DNA of 64,000 nt from Acidobacteriota bacterium (GTDB lineage: Bacteria > Acidobacteriota > Terriglobia > Bryobacterales > Bryobacteraceae), in contig JAFDVS010000074.1 of NCBI GenBank assembly GCA_018268935.1, forward strand, positions 56,032 through 120,031. The letters are read 5' to 3'. Shown here one piece after another: positions 25,485 to 33,581 of this stretch. The notes under the pieces were generated by a model. The model had not been told where the DNA came from and did not search any database. It saw only the letters and a list, made by a program, of their open reading frames with translations. Position numbers and translations under genes: made by a program. The stretch's first letter is position 1. Every line of letters starts with the position of its first letter.

Positions 25485-26390
25485 GTGACGGTAACTGATC
25501 TGTATGAAGAGCATCGCGGATTCCTGTGGCGGCTGGTGTACCGGCTGACAGGCAACGCCGCCGACGCGGAGGACATTGTCCAGGAGACGTTCGTCCGCGC
25601 CATCGGCCGCCCCCCTGCGGATGCATCGCGGCCCTGGCGCCCCTGGCTGGTCCAGGTGGCATTGAACCTCGGCCGCGATGCGCTGCGCAAACGCCGCCGC
25701 CGCGAGTATACCGGGATGTGGTTACCGTCACCCATCGAAGCCGAGCCGCCTTCGCATGAGCCCGTCGATGAATCGGGAAACCCCGCGGCGCGCTATGACC
25801 AGGTGGAAAGCCTCTCCTTCGCGTTCCTGCTTGCGCTGGAGGCGCTGACGCCGCTGCAACGCGCGGTGCTGCTGTTGCGCGATGTGTTCGATTATTCCGT
25901 GCGCGAAACAGCGGAGGCACTTTCTGTTTCGGAAGCCAACGTGAAAACCTCTCACCTCCGGGCGCGCCGGGTGATGACGGACTACGATGCATCCCGTGTG
26001 CCGCGGCAGGCAGAGCGCAATCGCGGAGTCTTCGAACAGTTCCTCGCCTACCTGACGGCAGGCGATGTACAAGGAGTGGAATCGATGTTGGCGGCCGACG
26101 TCATCACACTCAGCGACAGCGCCGGCGAGTTCCGTGCCGCTTCCGTGCCCGTCAAGAGCCGTGCCAACGTCGCCAAGCTATTCCTCTCGCTGGCAAAGAA
26201 GCTGCCACCGGCTCGAGTGGAAGCCCGGCTCATCAACGGAGTATGGTCATACGTCATGCAGCGCCCGCCGCTTCCCGGCCTGGCGCCGCTGTGGATGCTG
26301 CAGACCGAGTTGGATGCCGAGGGCCGTATCCGCCGCATTTACCTCGTACTGGCCACTCAAAAACTCACCGCCGTGCGCCCTCTACAATAA
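25485..26390 (+). CDS. ECF RNA polymerase sigma factor with SnoaL-like C-terminal extension (ECF41/SigJ-like)
   Basis: 301 residues. Region 2 (LYEEHRGFLWRLVYRLTGNAADAEDIVQETFVRA) and region 4 (LTPLQRAVLLLRDVFDYSVRETAEALSVSEANVKTSHLRARR) are canonical. The roughly 120 residues after them form a SnoaL/NTF2-like domain, the mark of group ECF41, where it works in place of an anti-sigma factor. In ECF41 the extension carries DGGGKV and NPDKL; here the matching places read DSAGEF and ATQKL, so both motifs are diverged. Start is GTG right after the oxidoreductase stop. An SDR gene follows within 5 bases. ECF41 factors usually sit beside an oxidoreductase, decarboxylase or epimerase gene, which fits. 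Confidence 0.88.
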   Translation: MTVTDLYEEHRGFLWRLVYRLTGNAADAEDIVQETFVRAIGRPPADASRPWRPWLVQVALNLGRDALRKRRRREYTGMWLPSPIEAEPPSHEPVDESGNPAARYDQVESLSFAFLLALEALTPLQRAVLLLRDVFDYSVRETAEALSVSEANVKTSHLRARRVMTDYDASRVPRQAERNRGVFEQFLAYLTAGDVQGVESMLAADVITLSDSAGEFRAASVPVKSRANVAKLFLSLAKKLPPARVEARLINGVWSYVMQRPPLPGLAPLWMLQTELDAEGRIRRIYLVLATQKLTAVRPLQ

Positions 26391-26394
26391 GGGG

Positions 26395-27153
26395 ATGGCG
26401 GATTCGATGAGAGTGGCGCTGGTCACCGGCGCGGGCAGTGGAATAGGAAGAGCATCAGCATTGGCGCTGCACAAAGCAGGCTATGCGGTGGTGCTCGCCG
26501 GAAGACGCGCGGAAGAATTGCGGCGCACCGTGGAGATGGCCGGCGATGCGCAGGGACGCATGCTCGCCGTGCCCACCGATGTGAGCAGTGAGGAAGCAGT
26601 GCGGGCTCTGTTTGCCCTCACCAAAGAAACTTACGGCCGGCTGGACGTGCTGTTCAACAATGCAGGGATGGGCGCGCCCGCCGTGCCGATGGAAGACCTC
26701 ACCTTCACGCAATGGTCGAACGTGGTGAACGTGAATCTCACCGGCGCCTTCCTCTGCGCGCAGGAAGCCATCCGCATCATGAAATCGCAGGACCCGCGCG
26801 GTGGTCGCATCATCAACAACGGCTCGATCTCCGCGCAGACACCGCGCCCGAACTCCGCTCCCTACACCACCACGAAACACGCCATCAGCGGCCTCACCAA
26901 GTGCATCGCGCTCGATGGCCGCAAGTACGATATCGCCTGCAGCCAGATCGACATCGGTAATGCAGCCACGGAAATGACCCAGCGCATGACTGGCGGTGTT
27001 CCCCAGGCCAACGGGAGCACGATGGTGGAGCCACGCATGGACGTGCAACACGTCGCCGACGCTGTAGTGTTCATCGCCAATCTGCCGCTGGAATCGAACG
27101 TGCTGTTCATGACCATCATGGCCACGAAGATGCCGCTGGTCGGCCGCGGTTAG
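26395..27153 (+). CDS. Short-chain dehydrogenase/reductase (SDR)
   Basis: 252-residue NAD(P)-dependent oxidoreductase. ALVTGAGSGIGRA is the classical TGxxxGxG cofactor loop, NNAG is present, the serine is in IINNGSIS, and YTTTK gives the catalytic Tyr and Lys. It is the last of three tightly spaced genes (FAD oxidoreductase, sigma factor, SDR) and probably a target of that sigma factor. ATG 26395 directly follows an AGGGG run that is too close to serve it; ATG 26407 (MRVALVTGA) is an equally good start. Substrate unknown. The stop overlaps the convergent gene by 4 bases. Confidence 0.88.
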   Translation: MADSMRVALVTGAGSGIGRASALALHKAGYAVVLAGRRAEELRRTVEMAGDAQGRMLAVPTDVSSEEAVRALFALTKETYGRLDVLFNNAGMGAPAVPMEDLTFTQWSNVVNVNLTGAFLCAQEAIRIMKSQDPRGGRIINNGSISAQTPRPNSAPYTTTKHAISGLTKCIALDGRKYDIACSQIDIGNAATEMTQRMTGGVPQANGSTMVEPRMDVQHVADAVVFIANLPLESNVLFMTIMATKMPLVGRG

Positions 27154-28283
27154 CCCCTCGATTCCAACGCCGCCGCCGCGTAACTAAGAATATCGCCCTT
27201 CTCCCGCGCCAGCGCGCGCAGCGCATCATAGTCCCCCGCCATCCGGCAAAGCTGTAGCGCGGGCGGGCACGAAATCTCATTCGGCGATTTGTGCGCCAGC
27301 CTTTCCAGCGCCACGCGCATCGCCTCCTGTGTGCGATCGAGCTTCAGCAGCAACTGCACCAGCGCCTGCGCCGCCAGCGTCTCTTCCGGGTCGCTCTCTT
27401 CCACCTTGCGGCGGAAATGCTGGATCGACTCCTCCACGTTGTCCCCAAGCAATGCCGAAGCGTAGGCATCGTAATCCTGATAGATGTTCTCAAACGGAGG
27501 ATGCCCCTGGATGCGGAAGTTCACCGAGAGCCGCCTGCCGTACTCGCATAGCTCGCGCACCAGACGCAGCGTCTCCGGATTGCTGGTCTCCGGCGCATGC
27601 TGAATCACGGAGCTAAGGTGCGACGTGTCGATGTAGTAGTCGTACTCGCCGAACATCCAGTCGCGGCCCTGCAGCAGTTCGCGAATCGACGCGGCTTCCG
27701 CCGGCGCCACTTCCCGCCGCTCCACCGCCGATTTGAGATTCTCCAGCAGTTCCCGATACAAACTCGACACCAGCAAATGCACGCATTCCTCGCGTTCACT
27801 TGACGCACCATACATGCCGAACACCGTAATGGCGCGGCACATGCCGAATCGTGTGAGAATCAGATCCAGTCCTTTAGCAGGATGCAACCCCTGCTGATAC
27901 GCGATGTCGATAACGGGCTCCGGATCCTCATCCTCACCCGGTTCATACGCAGCAATCGCCTCGCGCACCGGCGCCGATTCCCCGATCGCCCGGTAATAAG
28001 GCCACGCGCGCTCAATATTCCCCTCCGCTAAGTACAATGCGCCCGTTTCGCGCGCCGTGGCAATCACCGTTTCGTCGTAAGCCGCGCGCTTGTCCTCGGG
28101 CAGTGCTTCCGTCTGTATCAAGGGAACACCAAGCTCCGCCCGCCGCTTCATCAGCGTTGCTTCGAACAACAGCGCATACTGGCGATTGGCACGAAACTTC
28201 GCGATCAGAAAATCGAGTGCTTCGGAGGGAGAAGCATTCGGCAAAAGCTCATCGAGCGCGGAAAACAAAGCGGCATCCATCAT
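27150..28283 (-). CDS. Helical repeat-like protein, unknown function
   Basis: 377 residues, cytoplasmic, no signal peptide. Nearly all predicted helix, with spacing reminiscent of TPR-type repeats (SALYLAEGNIERAWPYYRAIG-like and LAAQALVQLLLKLDRTQEAMRVALERLA segments). Two acidic inserts occur (YEPGEDEDPEPV and EESDPEETL). No catalytic motif is visible and I do not recognise a named family; paralogues seem likely in the same lineage. The start is MMDAALFSALDELLP at 28283, and the gene faces the SDR convergently. Confidence 0.65.
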   Translation of the reverse strand: MMDAALFSALDELLPNASPSEALDFLIAKFRANRQYALLFEATLMKRRAELGVPLIQTEALPEDKRAAYDETVIATARETGALYLAEGNIERAWPYYRAIGESAPVREAIAAYEPGEDEDPEPVIDIAYQQGLHPAKGLDLILTRFGMCRAITVFGMYGASSEREECVHLLVSSLYRELLENLKSAVERREVAPAEAASIRELLQGRDWMFGEYDYYIDTSHLSSVIQHAPETSNPETLRLVRELCEYGRRLSVNFRIQGHPPFENIYQDYDAYASALLGDNVEESIQHFRRKVEESDPEETLAAQALVQLLLKLDRTQEAMRVALERLAHKSPNEISCPPALQLCRMAGDYDALRALAREKGDILSYAAAALESRG

Positions 28284-28300
28284 GCCAATGATAACCGGGT

Positions 28301-29419
28301 TTAGCCTTGCTGCCGTGCCCAGGCCGCCATTTCCCGATTGGCTCGGGTCATTTCGGCCAGCACCTCGGTGTTCGGTTTCTCCTGTTCATCCAGCAGTCCG
28401 CGCCTGCGCGTGCGGTTGGTCGTGTAAGCGCCGCAGAGGTGATACCCGATGGCCCCGGGCACTCCGCGCAGTGCCGCCAGCACTCCCGGGTAATGCTTCG
28501 GATTGTGCAACACGGCGCCATTCTCGCCACGCATGTTCCCCGCGCTATCGGCCACAAACACCGGCTTCCCGGTTTCCTTGTGCCAATGCGCCAGGTTCGC
28601 CGCAATGCGTTCCGGTGTGGCGAAATGCTGGAAGCAGAGCGCATCCACATAGGGCAACGCAGCCTGCACCACTTCGCGCGGAATGGGCTCGCCGGCTTCA
28701 TAGCGATCACCGAAGATCAGATGATTGCGGTCATAGCGGCGGATGGCTTCGGAAGTCACCCGGTAATACTGCGTGGCCATCTCGCGAAGATGCCTGCGTC
28801 CCGCGTCGCTTTCGAGCTGCTTCGGGTCGAACATCGGCCCCTTCCAGGCGCTCCACTGTTTCGTGTGCACCCAGGTGGGGCAGTCGATAAAGAAATACCC
28901 AATCAGCTTCGGATCGCCCGCCAGCGGCACGCAGTGCTCGCGCGCGACGTGGTCGCACCAATCGGCGAACTCACTGCTGAACAGACTCGGGTTCCGCGTC
29001 TCGGCTTCCCACTGATGAAAATCGGCGAAAGGCAGCAAGTGGCAGTACGGCATGTTCAGCCACTGATATTCGTCGTACGTCCAGGCCCGCGAATGCCGGT
29101 GATTCGTGAGCCCTCGCGTCACCACCTCTTGCGACCAGCCGACACAATTGAAGCCCCATCGCAGCAGGTTCGGACGCACGCTTTCCTCCAGCCAGCGGCG
29201 CATGCTGTTGCCGTACTTCTCGCGCCAGATGGCGCCGTTCTCCGCGTAGCGCAGCCCCGCCGGATCGATGTGGTTCAACCCGAGGCTGATCTGCTTCTCA
29301 CCGGAAGGAGTGAACAACCACCAGCGCCCTCCCTGCTGGCGAACCGTATAGAAGACGCTGCGCGAGGTTTGGGCAAACAGTCCGGCCTGCGCCAGAAAGC
29401 CACGTCGCGTGAATCGCAT
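28301..29419 (-). CDS. Exported glycoside-hydrolase-like TIM-barrel protein (agarase-like)
   Basis: 372 residues. RFTRRGFLAQAGLFAQ is a good twin-arginine leader. The mature part begins QGGRWWLFTPSGEKQISLGLNHID, a phrase typical of agarase-like and GH5-type barrels, followed by LLRWGFNCVGW, IGYFFIDCPTW, RNHLIFGDRYEA and PVFVADSAGN. Conserved acidic residues in these strands could be the acid/base and nucleophile but cannot be fixed here. It probably degrades a polysaccharide outside the cytoplasm. It ends 17 bases upstream of the preceding helical gene on the same strand, and a thioesterase lies 2 bases upstream. Confidence 0.65.
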   Translation of the reverse strand: MRFTRRGFLAQAGLFAQTSRSVFYTVRQQGGRWWLFTPSGEKQISLGLNHIDPAGLRYAENGAIWREKYGNSMRRWLEESVRPNLLRWGFNCVGWSQEVVTRGLTNHRHSRAWTYDEYQWLNMPYCHLLPFADFHQWEAETRNPSLFSSEFADWCDHVAREHCVPLAGDPKLIGYFFIDCPTWVHTKQWSAWKGPMFDPKQLESDAGRRHLREMATQYYRVTSEAIRRYDRNHLIFGDRYEAGEPIPREVVQAALPYVDALCFQHFATPERIAANLAHWHKETGKPVFVADSAGNMRGENGAVLHNPKHYPGVLAALRGVPGAIGYHLCGAYTTNRTRRRGLLDEQEKPNTEVLAEMTRANREMAAWARQQG

Positions 29420-29421
29420 CG

Positions 29422-29820
29422 CTATTTTCCACTGAGCTTCACAGCCAGCCGCGAAGCGAACCGCGCCACGTTGATCACGAAGCGTTCATGCGTTCCCTCG
29501 CCGATCTTCTCGCGCTCATCGAACGCTTCCACGCGGCACAGCACGCGCCGGTCATTCACCTCCAGCACCTCGGCCTGAAACGTCACGCTCATGCCGATCG
29601 GCGTGGCCGCCAGATGCTTTACGTTCACTTCCGTCCCCACGGAGTCGAAGCCGTCCTCGACGAACGATTTAATCAGATTGCGGCACGTCATCTCCATCAA
29701 CATGATCATGTGGGGTGTAGCGAGAACGCGTGCGCCCTCGTGCCCCAGAAAGTCGATGGCGATGTCCGGAGTGACCAGCACCTTCTGCTCGTGTTTTGCG
29801 CCAATTGGAATCTCTGCCAT
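29422..29820 (-). CDS. Hot-dog thioesterase, FlK-like
   Basis: 132-residue hot-dog-fold protein resembling fluoroacetyl-CoA thioesterase FlK and its many uncharacterised relatives. FlK uses Thr, Glu and His: candidates are Thr in VLATPHMIML, Glu in MLMEMTCRN, and His in VNVKHLAATPIG, followed by GEGTHERFVI near the end. It would hydrolyse a short acyl-CoA or remove a toxic acyl group; substrate not predictable. It is the first gene of a minus-strand pair with the exported hydrolase and diverges from the ROK regulator 24 bases away. Confidence 0.85.
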   Translation of the reverse strand: MAEIPIGAKHEQKVLVTPDIAIDFLGHEGARVLATPHMIMLMEMTCRNLIKSFVEDGFDSVGTEVNVKHLAATPIGMSVTFQAEVLEVNDRRVLCRVEAFDEREKIGEGTHERFVINVARFASRLAVKLSGK

Positions 29821-29844
29821 AGCAATTCATGGTAGCGTGATGGA

Positions 29845-31080
29845 GTGCAGAAATCCGTATCATCGGTAACCTTCACCACCCAGGGGGCACTGCGAAAATC
29901 CGCGCTTCGGCATGCCAATGAGCGGCTGGTGTTAAACGCCATTCGCGAGAATCCGCAATTGTCCCGAGTGGAGATTTCTCGCATTACCGGCCTTTCGCCC
30001 AGTTCCATCACGTTCATCGTGAAGCGCCTGACGAAAGAGAAACTGGTGCGTGAAGAAAAGGTGGATGGGGCGACGCAGGTGGGCCGCCCGCCGACGATTC
30101 TGCAATTGGCCGGCAACGCACGATACGCGATCGGAGTCGATATCTCTCCCCATGGCTCGCGCGTGGCGCTGGCCGATTGGACCGGGCAGATCCATGAAAT
30201 GCAGGAAGTGGAATGGAACCGCGATCCGGAGATCGTGCTCCGCGCGCTGCACGGAGCCATCCGCAATTTCGTCAGCGCGAAGTCCGGTAGAAGGATCCTG
30301 GGCGTCGGCGTGTCTGTACCCGGCACCTGGGACACCACGGCACAGACCATTACCACCGCGGTGAACCTGGGGTGGACCGATGTCGCCGTGGTTCCGCTGC
30401 TGGAAAAAGGTTTCGATGTCCCGCTCTACTTCGACAACAACGCCAATCTGTCGGCCATGGGGGAACGCTGGTTTCGCTCGCATGGGGCGAAGCCGCTCGA
30501 GGATTTCGTCTTCGTCACGCTCGGCGAAGGCATCGGCACGGGCATCATTGTTTCCGGACACGTGCTCCACGGCGCCTTCGGCCGCGCCGGCGAATTCGGC
30601 CACATGACCCTGCATCCCAGCGGCCGCTATTGTCTCTGCGGCAATCGAGGCTGCTGGGAAGAATATGCCTCCGAACGCGCGCTGCTGCGCAGCTACCATG
30701 AACGCACCGAAGGCACACGAATCTCAATCAAGGACCTGGTGGAGCGCGCCCGCCAGCGCGATGCCGTCGCCCTGGAAGTGATCGAAGAGGGTGCGCGCAG
30801 CCTCGCCCTCGGCGTTTCCAACCTCATCATCGGCCTCAACCCCGAAGCCATCGTCGTCGACAGTTGGGCCGCCGACGCCTGGGACATGGTGGAGAAAAGC
30901 GTCTGGACCGTGCTCCGCGAACGTGTTCCCGCCGCCTGGCTGGAAGGCATCCGCATCTACCCCTCCGCCCATGCCCGCGATTCCTCACTGCTGGGCGCAA
31001 TTGCCCTCGCGCTGACCCGCTATTTCCACAGCTTCGAGCACGGAGAGCGCGAAGAAGCACTCACCGTGCACATGCGCTGA
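29845..31080 (+). CDS. ROK family transcriptional regulator
   Basis: 411 residues: an N-terminal winged helix (ALRHANERLVLNAIRENPQLSRVEISRITGLSPSSITFIVKRLTKEKLV) joined to a ROK sugar-kinase-like domain. VGVDISPHGSR, LGVGVSVPG, VTLGEGIGTGIIV and GEFGHMTLHPSG lie in the expected order, and the zinc motif CLCGNRGCWEEYAS is complete. Members are sugar-responsive repressors such as NagC, Mlc and XylR. Start is GTG at 29845. The next gene encodes myo-inositol oxygenase on the same strand, so it may respond to inositol or another sugar; this is inference from position. Confidence 0.92.
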   Translation: MQKSVSSVTFTTQGALRKSALRHANERLVLNAIRENPQLSRVEISRITGLSPSSITFIVKRLTKEKLVREEKVDGATQVGRPPTILQLAGNARYAIGVDISPHGSRVALADWTGQIHEMQEVEWNRDPEIVLRALHGAIRNFVSAKSGRRILGVGVSVPGTWDTTAQTITTAVNLGWTDVAVVPLLEKGFDVPLYFDNNANLSAMGERWFRSHGAKPLEDFVFVTLGEGIGTGIIVSGHVLHGAFGRAGEFGHMTLHPSGRYCLCGNRGCWEEYASERALLRSYHERTEGTRISIKDLVERARQRDAVALEVIEEGARSLALGVSNLIIGLNPEAIVVDSWAADAWDMVEKSVWTVLRERVPAAWLEGIRIYPSAHARDSSLLGAIALALTRYFHSFEHGEREEALTVHMR

Positions 31081-31110
31081 TTCTGAGTCTCGCGCGTGAG
31101 CGAGTCGGTC
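31081..31110 (+). repeat. Dispersed short repeat, copy 1
   Basis: The 30 bases following the ROK stop begin ttctgagtctcgcgcg. The reverse complement matches the copies at 43778-43806 and 59843-59873, all sharing the core accg..ct..ctgacg..cgcggctcagaa with a few substitutions. This copy is the most diverged. It lies wholly between genes. Confidence 0.6.
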
Positions 31111-31114
31111 CTCC

Positions 31115-31150
31115 TTGACAGATGCACCCTAAAAATGCAGTAACTAAAAT
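31115..31150 (+). promoter_or_regulatory. Possible promoter ahead of myo-inositol oxygenase
   Basis: A perfect -35-like TTGACA lies at 31115-31120. An AT-rich stretch with TAACTA and TAAAAT follows at 31141-31150, the best hexamers being somewhat far away (spacers of about 20 and 24). The whole 91-base intergenic region is otherwise occupied only by the repeat. Weak evidence. Confidence 0.25.
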
Positions 31151-31171
31151 AAGAGGGCCTATTACAATCCG

Positions 31172-32008
31172 ATGAATCCAGCACACGAACAAATGGAGCA
31201 ATGGGAAGATTTCGTCCGTGGACGTTACAATCCCAGCCGCAAAAAGGAGGACTTCCGCGACTACGAACACGCCACCCCTGGCGTGCGGGATTTTTATCGC
31301 GAGAATCACACCAGAATGACCCGCGACTTCGTGCTCACCAAGAAGCGCGAATACATGCCGCTCGCCAAAAAGCGGATGAGCGTGTGGGAAGCCATGGATC
31401 AACTCGACAGGATCGTTGATGACAGCGACCCCGATACCGACCTCTCCCAAATCGACCACAATTTCCAAACCGGCGAAGCCTGCCGCCGCGATGGCCGCCC
31501 CGATTGGTTCATCCTCGCCGGCTTTATCCACGACCTCGGCAAGGTGCTCTGCCTCTACGGTGAACCGCAATGGGCCGTGGTCGGCGACACGTTCCCCGTC
31601 GGCTGCCGCTGGTCAGACCGCATCGTATTCCACAAGTTCTTCGACGCCAACCCCGACACACAGAACCCGCAATACCAGACCCGCCTCGGCGTGTATCAGG
31701 AGAATTGCGGCCTCGATCAGGTGGATATGTCGTGGGGCCATGACGAGTATCTCTACCACGTCATGAAGCCCTATCTCCCGGAAGAAGCGTTGTACATGAT
31801 CCGCTACCACTCCTTCTACCCGTGCCACCGCGAGCAGGACTATCAGTACCTGATGAACAGCCACGATCAGAAGATGTTCTATTGGGTGAACGAATTCAAC
31901 CAGTACGATCTCTACTCGAAATCAGACACGAAGCCCGATGCCGCGGCACTGCGGCCCTATTACGAAGATCTGGTAGCGAAGTTTCTGCCTAGCGAATTAC
32001 GCTGGTAA
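31172..32008 (+). CDS. myo-Inositol oxygenase (MIOX)
   Basis: Di-iron oxygenase converting myo-inositol plus oxygen to D-glucuronate. 278 residues, close to the eukaryotic 285. Iron ligands typical of the family are present: His96 in QIDHNFQTGE, His120-Asp121 in GFIHDLGKV, and further His in WGHDEYLYHV and IRYHSFYPCH, with a later Asp in NQYDLYSKSD. MIOX is mainly known from animals, plants and fungi, with scattered bacterial cases. The convergent neighbour is an inositol-dehydrogenase-like enzyme, sharing 20 bases at the 3' ends, and a ROK regulator lies upstream: a small inositol cluster. Confidence 0.93.
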   Translation: MNPAHEQMEQWEDFVRGRYNPSRKKEDFRDYEHATPGVRDFYRENHTRMTRDFVLTKKREYMPLAKKRMSVWEAMDQLDRIVDDSDPDTDLSQIDHNFQTGEACRRDGRPDWFILAGFIHDLGKVLCLYGEPQWAVVGDTFPVGCRWSDRIVFHKFFDANPDTQNPQYQTRLGVYQENCGLDQVDMSWGHDEYLYHVMKPYLPEEALYMIRYHSFYPCHREQDYQYLMNSHDQKMFYWVNEFNQYDLYSKSDTKPDAAALRPYYEDLVAKFLPSELRW

Positions 32009-33071
32009 CCGTCGCGCATTTGGCGGGGTCGATGAGGCCCCGCATCGCCGCATCGATCACTTCCATCGCACGTACACCATCGCGATGCGTCACCGCGAAC
32101 GGCTCACCCGATTCGCACTTGCGCACGAACTCCGTCAACTCGGCTTTGTACGCAGGCCCGAAGCGATCCATGAACTCCGGAGCTCCGGCGCCGTACTCCG
32201 GCATGCTGTACGTCTTCACTTCAATGGGCTGCGTCGCGGGCCGCTTGCCATACACCTCCACCACCACATCGCGATAGCGTTGCTCGAAACGGCCAATGTG
32301 GATCTGCCCTGTCTCGCCGAACAGCCACGATTCCACGCGATAGCCCGACACGTGATTGCGGCTCACCTGCACCTGTGCGCCCAACTCTCCCTCAAACCAC
32401 AGATGCATGTACGCATCATCAAAATCTTCAATCGCCGTGCTCAGCTTGCGGCTATGCAAACAGGAGCCGATCGCAGTCGCCGACACGGGCATCTTGCCGT
32501 CGCAGAGCCACAGAATTTCATCGACGTTATGCACCGACATGTCGGGTAGAATCCCACCGCTGTTGTACCCATCCGGCGCGGGGTTCGAATCCTCCAGGAT
32601 GGAGACAATCTTGAACACACGGCCAATCGCGCCGTCCTTCATCAATTGCTTGGCATGCTGCAAAGGCGCGTCGTAGCGGCGCTGAAACGCAAGCATCACC
32701 GAGTTCGGAAACTCGCGATCGAGTTGCTGTGCGAACTCGCGATCATCAGCCAGCGTGCCGGTCAGCGGCTTTTCCAGCAGCACACGCTGCCCGGCGCGAA
32801 TGAGCACCGTCGTATTGGAGCGATGGCAATCGGTGGGTGAGCAGACGAACGAGCCATCCGCCACTCCGGCCGCGGCTATCTCCTCCACGCTGAAGAATGG
32901 CTCGACAGGCGTTGCCTGTGTGCGAGAAAGCCGCGCCGCGGTTTCCTTCGCCCGTTCTGCATTCGTATCCACCACCGCGGTGAGAACACCGCCGGTTTCC
33001 TGGGCAACCTGCTGGGCGTGGTTGGCATGATACTGCCCGATGCGCCCCAATCCGACAACGGCTAATCGCAT
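31989..33071 (-). CDS. Gfo/Idh/MocA family oxidoreductase, inositol 2-dehydrogenase-like
   Basis: 360-residue NAD(P)-dependent sugar dehydrogenase. RLAVVGLGRIGQYHANH is the nucleotide loop, LLEKPLTG the EKP catalytic lysine motif, and ILPDMSVHNVDEILWL the DxxxH substrate site, the pattern of inositol 2-dehydrogenase (IolG) and scyllo-inositol enzymes. Length matches. Being next to MIOX, it likely acts on inositol or an oxidised derivative. It overlaps MIOX by 20 bases at the 3' ends, and a small membrane protein lies 7 bases upstream on the same strand. Confidence 0.88.
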   Translation of the reverse strand: MRLAVVGLGRIGQYHANHAQQVAQETGGVLTAVVDTNAERAKETAARLSRTQATPVEPFFSVEEIAAAGVADGSFVCSPTDCHRSNTTVLIRAGQRVLLEKPLTGTLADDREFAQQLDREFPNSVMLAFQRRYDAPLQHAKQLMKDGAIGRVFKIVSILEDSNPAPDGYNSGGILPDMSVHNVDEILWLCDGKMPVSATAIGSCLHSRKLSTAIEDFDDAYMHLWFEGELGAQVQVSRNHVSGYRVESWLFGETGQIHIGRFEQRYRDVVVEVYGKRPATQPIEVKTYSMPEYGAGAPEFMDRFGPAYKAELTEFVRKCESGEPFAVTHRDGVRAMEVIDAAMRGLIDPAKCATVTSVIR

Positions 33072-33078
33072 AAGCCAT

Positions 33079-33552
33079 CTATCTTCCTACAGTGGAGCGC
33101 CTCCGCGCTATCCGCACCAACGCCACAGCAAGAAACCCCGCCGCTCCAACCCAACGCATCCAGCCTTTCCCAAAAACCACCGTGGCGTTGAAAAACATGA
33201 ACGCCAGGAAGCCATGTACACTCCATGTGATCCACCTCGCACGGACGCCTCCCAGCCAAGCCCACATGACATCGCCCATCCACACCACCGTGAATACGTA
33301 GTTCCAATACAGGCCGCCGCCATAGTAGACGCCCAGCATCGCTTGTGTCTGCCGCGCCGTCGCTTCGTATGCTTCGCGATGACTGAAGTTGTGAAAGAAC
33401 GCAAACGCCGTGACCATGTGCAGCAGATACAACCCGCATGCCGCTGTCCAGATGCCGCGATGGAGACGCACCTGTGCGATCGCGTACAACACAAAACTCA
33501 CCCGCACCATCCACAAACTGAATTCCTGCGGCGTAGTTAACACGGGCGGCAT
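33079..33552 (-). CDS. Small multi-pass membrane protein, unknown function
   Basis: 157 residues with about four hydrophobic segments (FSLWMVRVSFVLYAIAQV, GLYLLHMVTAFAFFHNFS, VFTVVWMGDVMWAWL, FLAFMFFNATVVFG). Several histidines sit at membrane edges (HMVTAF, HNFSHRE), a pattern seen in haem-binding or acyl-processing membrane proteins, but no family is recognised. It lies immediately upstream of the Gfo/Idh gene on the same strand and diverges from the MFS transporter 29 bases away. Confidence 0.6.
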   Translation of the reverse strand: MPPVLTTPQEFSLWMVRVSFVLYAIAQVRLHRGIWTAACGLYLLHMVTAFAFFHNFSHREAYEATARQTQAMLGVYYGGGLYWNYVFTVVWMGDVMWAWLGGVRARWITWSVHGFLAFMFFNATVVFGKGWMRWVGAAGFLAVALVRIARRRSTVGR

Positions 33553-33581
33553 CCCATCACTTTTGGCTAGAATAGCGGCTC

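Noticed and set aside
23997..25514. Long open minus-strand frame opposite the receptor end and the FAD oxidoreductase
   Set aside because: No recognisable domain; both plus-strand genes are well supported.
32578..32594. A tRNA T-arm-like string ggttcgaatcc
   Set aside because: It lies inside the conserved Gfo/Idh coding sequence (SILEDSNPAPDG region) and no cloverleaf or acceptor stem surrounds it.
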